Positions 5,067-7,960 of a stretch of 7,960 nucleotides of DNA are shown one piece after another. Where the stretch lies: assembly GCA_018712425.1 (NCBI GenBank), contig DVHA01000200.1:1-7960 (forward strand). Reading direction: 5' to 3'. The translations under genes and the position numbers were made by a program. The notes beneath the pieces were generated by a model. That model worked only from the letters and a program-made list of their open reading frames with translations, was not told the DNA's origin and did no database searches. The stretch's first letter is position 1. Every line of letters starts with the position of its first letter. Source of the stretch: Candidatus Faecivivens stercoravium. GTDB taxonomy: Bacteria > Bacillota > Clostridia > Oscillospirales > Ruminococcaceae.

Positions 5067-6733
5067 ATGAAACGGTAAATTTACGATACGAACCGGTGGG
5101 GGAGGGGCAGTTCCCGCTGCTGGGCAAGGTGTACGCCGAGGCCTGGAAGGGGTCCAGCAGCGCCTTCGCCCCCTCCGCCTACCGCAAAAAGCAGACCGCC
5201 GAAAAGGCGGCCGAGCGGTTTAAAAAACAGGCCAAGCGGGAGAAAAACCTCCGCTTTTTCCTCATCTGCCGCGGCAAGGAGCCGATCGGGATGTATTCGA
5301 CGAGCCTCTACCCCGACCGGACCGGCGAGCTGCGCAAGCTCTACCTGCTGCCGGCCTACTGCGGCCGGGGGTACGGGATGGAGGTGCTGCTGCACATCCT
5401 CTGGGAGAACCGGGAGCTGGACGAGCTGTTCCTCTGGGTGCCGGGGGCCAACGAGCGGGCCTTCCGGTTCTACCAGAAGTGCGGTTTTGCCGCTACCGGC
5501 GATGAGCAGGAGGTGGCGCCGGAAATCGGGCTCAGCGAGTACAAGATGGTCCTGAAGGCCCCGCTGGACGTCCGGGCCGCGGTCATCCGCATCCTGCTGC
5601 GGGAGAGCCGGGAGGCCCACGCCTCCGCCCTCCAGGGGCTGCTGGCCGGGCCGCAGCCGGAGGAGGCGGAAAAAACCACCCCCGCGCCCACCCTCTCCGG
5701 CGAGACGGCCGACCTCTTTGCCGGCTGGCTCGCCGCCCTCTGCGGCGCGGGCGGGGTCGCGGGGGACGAGGGGAATGTGGCAAAGGCCCTTTCCAACCTC
5801 CTTTCCCGCTATACCTCCGACATCGAAATCGACCCCTTCCAGAACGTCATCGCCCGCATCCGCCGCCCGGGCGAAAACAAACCCCATATCCTCCTCGACG
5901 CCCACATCGACGAGATCGGGATGCTGGTCCAGAAGACCCTGAAAAACGGCTTTGTCCGCTGCGTCCGGGACGGGGGGATCGACCCCCGCCTGACCGCCGG
6001 GCAGGAGGTGACCCTCCACGGCGCCCGGGATATCCCCGGGGTGGTCGTCCCGCCGGCCGACGGCAAGCTCCCCGCCTCCGACGGGGTGCTAATCGACACC
6101 GGCCTCTCGGAGGAGGAACTGAAGGAAACCCTCACCCCCGGCGACATGGTCACCTTCCGCGGCCCATTTACCCGGCTGGGGGAACGGCGGTTCACCGCCA
6201 AGGCGCTGGACGACCGGTCCTGTGCCGCCGCGATCCTCTACGCCCTCGAGCTGACGAAGGGGGAGGAACTCCCCTGCGGGGTCAGCGTCCTCTTCTCCTC
6301 CCAGGAGGAGATCGGCGGCCACGGCGCAAAAGTCGCGGCCGAACGGCTCCGCCCCGACCAGGCCATCGCCAGCGACGTCAGCTTCGCCCTTACCCCCGAC
6401 GCCGACCCGGACGAGTGCGGCAAAATGGGGGACGGGGCGATGATCGGGGTCGCGCCGGTGCTGGACAGGCCGATGACCGAGGCGCTGAAGGCGCTGGCGG
6501 GGGAGAAGGGCATCCCCTACCAGCTGGAGCTGATGGGCGGCCGCACCGGCACCAACGCCGACGCCATCTTCTGCACCGGCGGCGGTGTCCGGACGGCCCT
6601 CATCTCCCTCCCCCAGAAGTACATGCACTCGCCCATCGAGATCGTCGACGCCGGGGACATCGCGGCGGTCGGCCGGCTGATGGCCGAATACCTGCGGCAC
6701 CCGCTGCCGGCGGCGCGGAAGGAGGAAGCGTAA
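5063..6733 (+). CDS. GNAT acetyltransferase-M42 metallopeptidase fusion
   Basis: From the ATG at 5063 the protein has 556 residues. This start is preferred to the ATG at 5045 because it forms an ATGA overlap with the DUF1294 stop and has a GGAG 12 nt upstream; 5045 has no ribosome binding site. Residues 1 to about 165 form a GNAT domain: LRKLYLLPAYCGRGYG (90-105) is the acetyl-CoA loop, with Cys where Q/R is usual, and NERAFRFYQKCGF (130-142) is the C-terminal motif. An alanine- and proline-rich linker (about 166-212) leads to a complete M42 aminopeptidase domain (about 213-553) of normal size. All expected metal and catalytic residues are visible: H281 and D283 in AHIDE, D383 in ALDDR, E415 (base) and E416 in SQEEIGGHG, D438 in SDVSFA and H522 in YMHSP. 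M42 enzymes are cytoplasmic di-metal aminopeptidases, often tetrahedral dodecamers. The acetyl acceptor is unknown, and peptide processing is inferred from the family. Confidence 0.88.
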   Translation: MNETVNLRYEPVGEGQFPLLGKVYAEAWKGSSSAFAPSAYRKKQTAEKAAERFKKQAKREKNLRFFLICRGKEPIGMYSTSLYPDRTGELRKLYLLPAYCGRGYGMEVLLHILWENRELDELFLWVPGANERAFRFYQKCGFAATGDEQEVAPEIGLSEYKMVLKAPLDVRAAVIRILLRESREAHASALQGLLAGPQPEEAEKTTPAPTLSGETADLFAGWLAALCGAGGVAGDEGNVAKALSNLLSRYTSDIEIDPFQNVIARIRRPGENKPHILLDAHIDEIGMLVQKTLKNGFVRCVRDGGIDPRLTAGQEVTLHGARDIPGVVVPPADGKLPASDGVLIDTGLSEEELKETLTPGDMVTFRGPFTRLGERRFTAKALDDRSCAAAILYALELTKGEELPCGVSVLFSSQEEIGGHGAKVAAERLRPDQAIASDVSFALTPDADPDECGKMGDGAMIGVAPVLDRPMTEALKALAGEKGIPYQLELMGGRTGTNADAIFCTGGGVRTALISLPQKYMHSPIEIVDAGDIAAVGRLMAEYLRHPLPAARKEEA

Positions 6734-7735
6734 ATGAAACTTTCCCATTTGGAAAAGCTCTCGGGCCTATCCGGTGTCTCGGGGGATGAGTCGGCGGTCG
6801 CACGGGAGATTATCGCGAAGATCGAGGGGTATGCCCGCTGGGAGCTGGACCCCCTCGGCAACCTGCTGGTCTATAAAGAAGGGGAGGCAAGGCGGGAATC
6901 CCCCCTCCTCCTCTTCACCCCGATGGACGAGCCGGGGCTGATGGTCACCGGCATTGAAAAAGACGGCAGCCTCAAATTCACCCGCGTCGGCGAGACCGAC
7001 CGCCGGACCATCCCCGGCCGGCGGGTCAAGGTGGGCCCGGAGGGCATCCCCGGCGTCATCGGCGGCAAGGCCGTCCACCATGCCGCCGCCTCCGAGCGGG
7101 ACAAGCCGGTCGAACCGGACAAGCTGCGGATCGACATCGGCGCTGCCAATGAAGAGGAGGCAAAAGCCCTCGTCCACCTCGGCGATACCGCCGCCTTCCA
7201 GGCGGAATTCGAGCGGCTGGGCCTCCACCGGCTGAAAGGCAAGGCCCTTTCCTCCCGGGCGGGGTGCGCGGTGCTCATCTCCCTCATCCGGGAGCCCCTC
7301 CCTTACGATACCCTCTTCGCCTTCACCGTCCTGCGGGAAGCGGGGGAGGGCGGCAGCTCGGTGGTCGCCTCCCGGCTGCACCCCGGCCGGGCGGTGATAG
7401 TGGCCCCGGTCCCGGCGGACGACATCCCGGGCGGCGGGGAGACCTTCTCCCTCGGCGGCGGCCCGGTCATCCCGGCGGCGGAATCCCGCGGGGTGTTCGA
7501 TAAAGGGATGGTCGAGACGCTGCGGGCGCTGGCGGCGTCGGCGGAAATCCCGGCCCAGTTGGCGGCCCTCCCCGGCCGGAGCGGCGCTTCCGGCATCCAG
7601 CATTCGGCGGGCGGCGTCCGGACGGCGGTCGCCGGGTTCCCGGTCCGCTACCCCGAAAGCCCTGCCCAGGTGGTGGACGAAACCGACCTGCAGGCGGTCG
7701 AAAAACTGCTGCTCGCCTACATGGCAGAGCCCTGA
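6734..7735 (+). CDS. Degenerate M42 peptidase homologue lacking metal ligands (probable pseudoenzyme)
   Basis: This 333-residue protein starts directly after the fusion gene stop (TAAATG), with GGAGG (6721-6725) inside the end of that gene. It aligns along its length with the M42 domain next door: LSGLSGVSGDE (9-19), DPLGNLLVY (39-47), the GRSG region (281-284) and GGVRTAV (293-299). The metal-binding residues are replaced: AHIDE becomes TPMDE (His to Pro63), ALDDR becomes ALSSR (Asp to Ser173), QEE becomes REA (E202 kept, next Glu to Ala203), the SDVS aspartate aligns with Ala224, and YMHSP becomes YPESP (His to Glu308). Only D65 and E202 remain. The frame is intact and GC-rich like its neighbours, so it is not a decaying pseudogene. 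It may be a structural or regulatory partner of the active M42 enzyme, for example in a mixed oligomer; that role is inference. Confidence 0.85.
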   Translation: MKLSHLEKLSGLSGVSGDESAVAREIIAKIEGYARWELDPLGNLLVYKEGEARRESPLLLFTPMDEPGLMVTGIEKDGSLKFTRVGETDRRTIPGRRVKVGPEGIPGVIGGKAVHHAAASERDKPVEPDKLRIDIGAANEEEAKALVHLGDTAAFQAEFERLGLHRLKGKALSSRAGCAVLISLIREPLPYDTLFAFTVLREAGEGGSSVVASRLHPGRAVIVAPVPADDIPGGGETFSLGGGPVIPAAESRGVFDKGMVETLRALAASAEIPAQLAALPGRSGASGIQHSAGGVRTAVAGFPVRYPESPAQVVDETDLQAVEKLLLAYMAEP

Positions 7736-7750
7736 TCGGAGGAATAAACG

Positions 7751-7960
7751 ATGGAATACCGTTACGATACCCAGCTGCTGATTGAAAAGCGGGAAGACGG
7801 CCCCGACCTCGACGAAGAGGCGGTCAACGCCTACTTCCGGGAACATTTTGACGGCGACTGCCTGATTGCCGTCGGGGATGAGGAACTGATCAAGATCCAT
7901 TTCCATACAAACGCGCCCTGGAAGGTGCTGGAGTACTGCGCCACCCTCGGCGAGATTTTC
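7751..7960 (+). CDS. FakA/YloV-like C-terminal domain protein (partial, runs off the window)
   Basis: The first 70 residues are visible and the frame is open at the window end. A GGAGGA ribosome binding site (7738-7743) lies 7 nt before the ATG, so this is a genuine start and not the tail of a longer gene. The sequence YDTQLLIE (5-12), then GDCLIAVGDEELIKIHFHTN (34-53) and APWKVLEY (54-61), resembles the C-terminal part of FakA/YloV (DhaK/DegV-associated) proteins, where a G-D-S-hydrophobic-VVGD....KVHVHT pattern is usual. Here that region stands at the N terminus, with no kinase (DhaL) domain before it. FakA itself is a fatty-acid kinase subunit; a function for a free-standing domain is not known to me. 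It is probably the fourth gene of the operon. Confidence 0.75.
   Translation, partial: MEYRYDTQLLIEKREDGPDLDEEAVNAYFREHFDGDCLIAVGDEELIKIHFHTNAPWKVLEYCATLGEIF

Noticed and set aside
6734..7735. Calling the second M42 homologue a pseudogene
   Set aside because: The frame is full length, with a good ribosome binding site, tight operon spacing and neighbour-like codon use. Loss of only the metal ligands suggests a maintained inactive protein, not decay.
6767..7906. A 379-codon open frame on the minus strand
   Set aside because: It is the antisense shadow of the degenerate M42 gene and crosses into the next gene, with no ribosome binding site or recognisable motif.
1..7960. CRISPR array, tRNA or rRNA genes, prophage or transposase genes
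   Set aside because: No regularly spaced repeats, cloverleaf-like segments, rRNA sequence or integrase/transposase motifs were seen on either strand.

Overview
The window looks like a chromosomal piece of a GC-rich Firmicute, most likely a gut clostridium of the Oscillospiraceae/Ruminococcaceae type. The grounds are GC-rich coding sequence, strong GGAGG-type ribosome binding sites, a small DUF1294 membrane protein, M42 peptidases, a FakA-like domain and a Gram-positive peptidoglycan cross-bridge module. The taxonomic call is inference; no rRNA or other marker gene is present.

Left half (1-4390, minus strand). A promoter at 4362-4390 drives a D-aspartate ligase (ATP-grasp, Aslfm-like, 3054-4289) and an aspartate/glutamate racemase (2338-3057), which overlap by 4 nt. 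About 300 bp further on, in the same direction, lies a glutamine-dependent asparagine synthase (192-2039) with its own terminator (145-181). Together they read as a D-aspartate/D-isoasparagine cross-bridge module: the racemase makes D-Asp, the ligase attaches it to the peptidoglycan precursor, and the amidotransferase may convert it to D-iso-Asn. The synthase gene lies between two copies, in opposite orientation, of a hairpin-rich repeat (1-137 and 2086-2270).

Middle (4391-4715). This is a noncoding stretch between divergent promoters. It carries several strong hairpins and repeated TCCATCCA units and has no convincing gene.

Right half (4716-7960, plus strand). A promoter at 4716-4744 leads into a tight operon: a 97-residue DUF1294 membrane protein, a fused GNAT acetyltransferase-M42 metallopeptidase (ATGA overlap), a second M42 homologue that has lost all the metal-ligand residues I can align (TAAATG junction), and the start of a protein resembling the C-terminal domain of FakA/YloV, cut by the window end. 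The catalytic and degenerate M42 proteins, encoded back to back, suggest a peptidase with a pseudoenzyme partner. The right half is visibly more GC-rich than the cross-bridge genes on the left.
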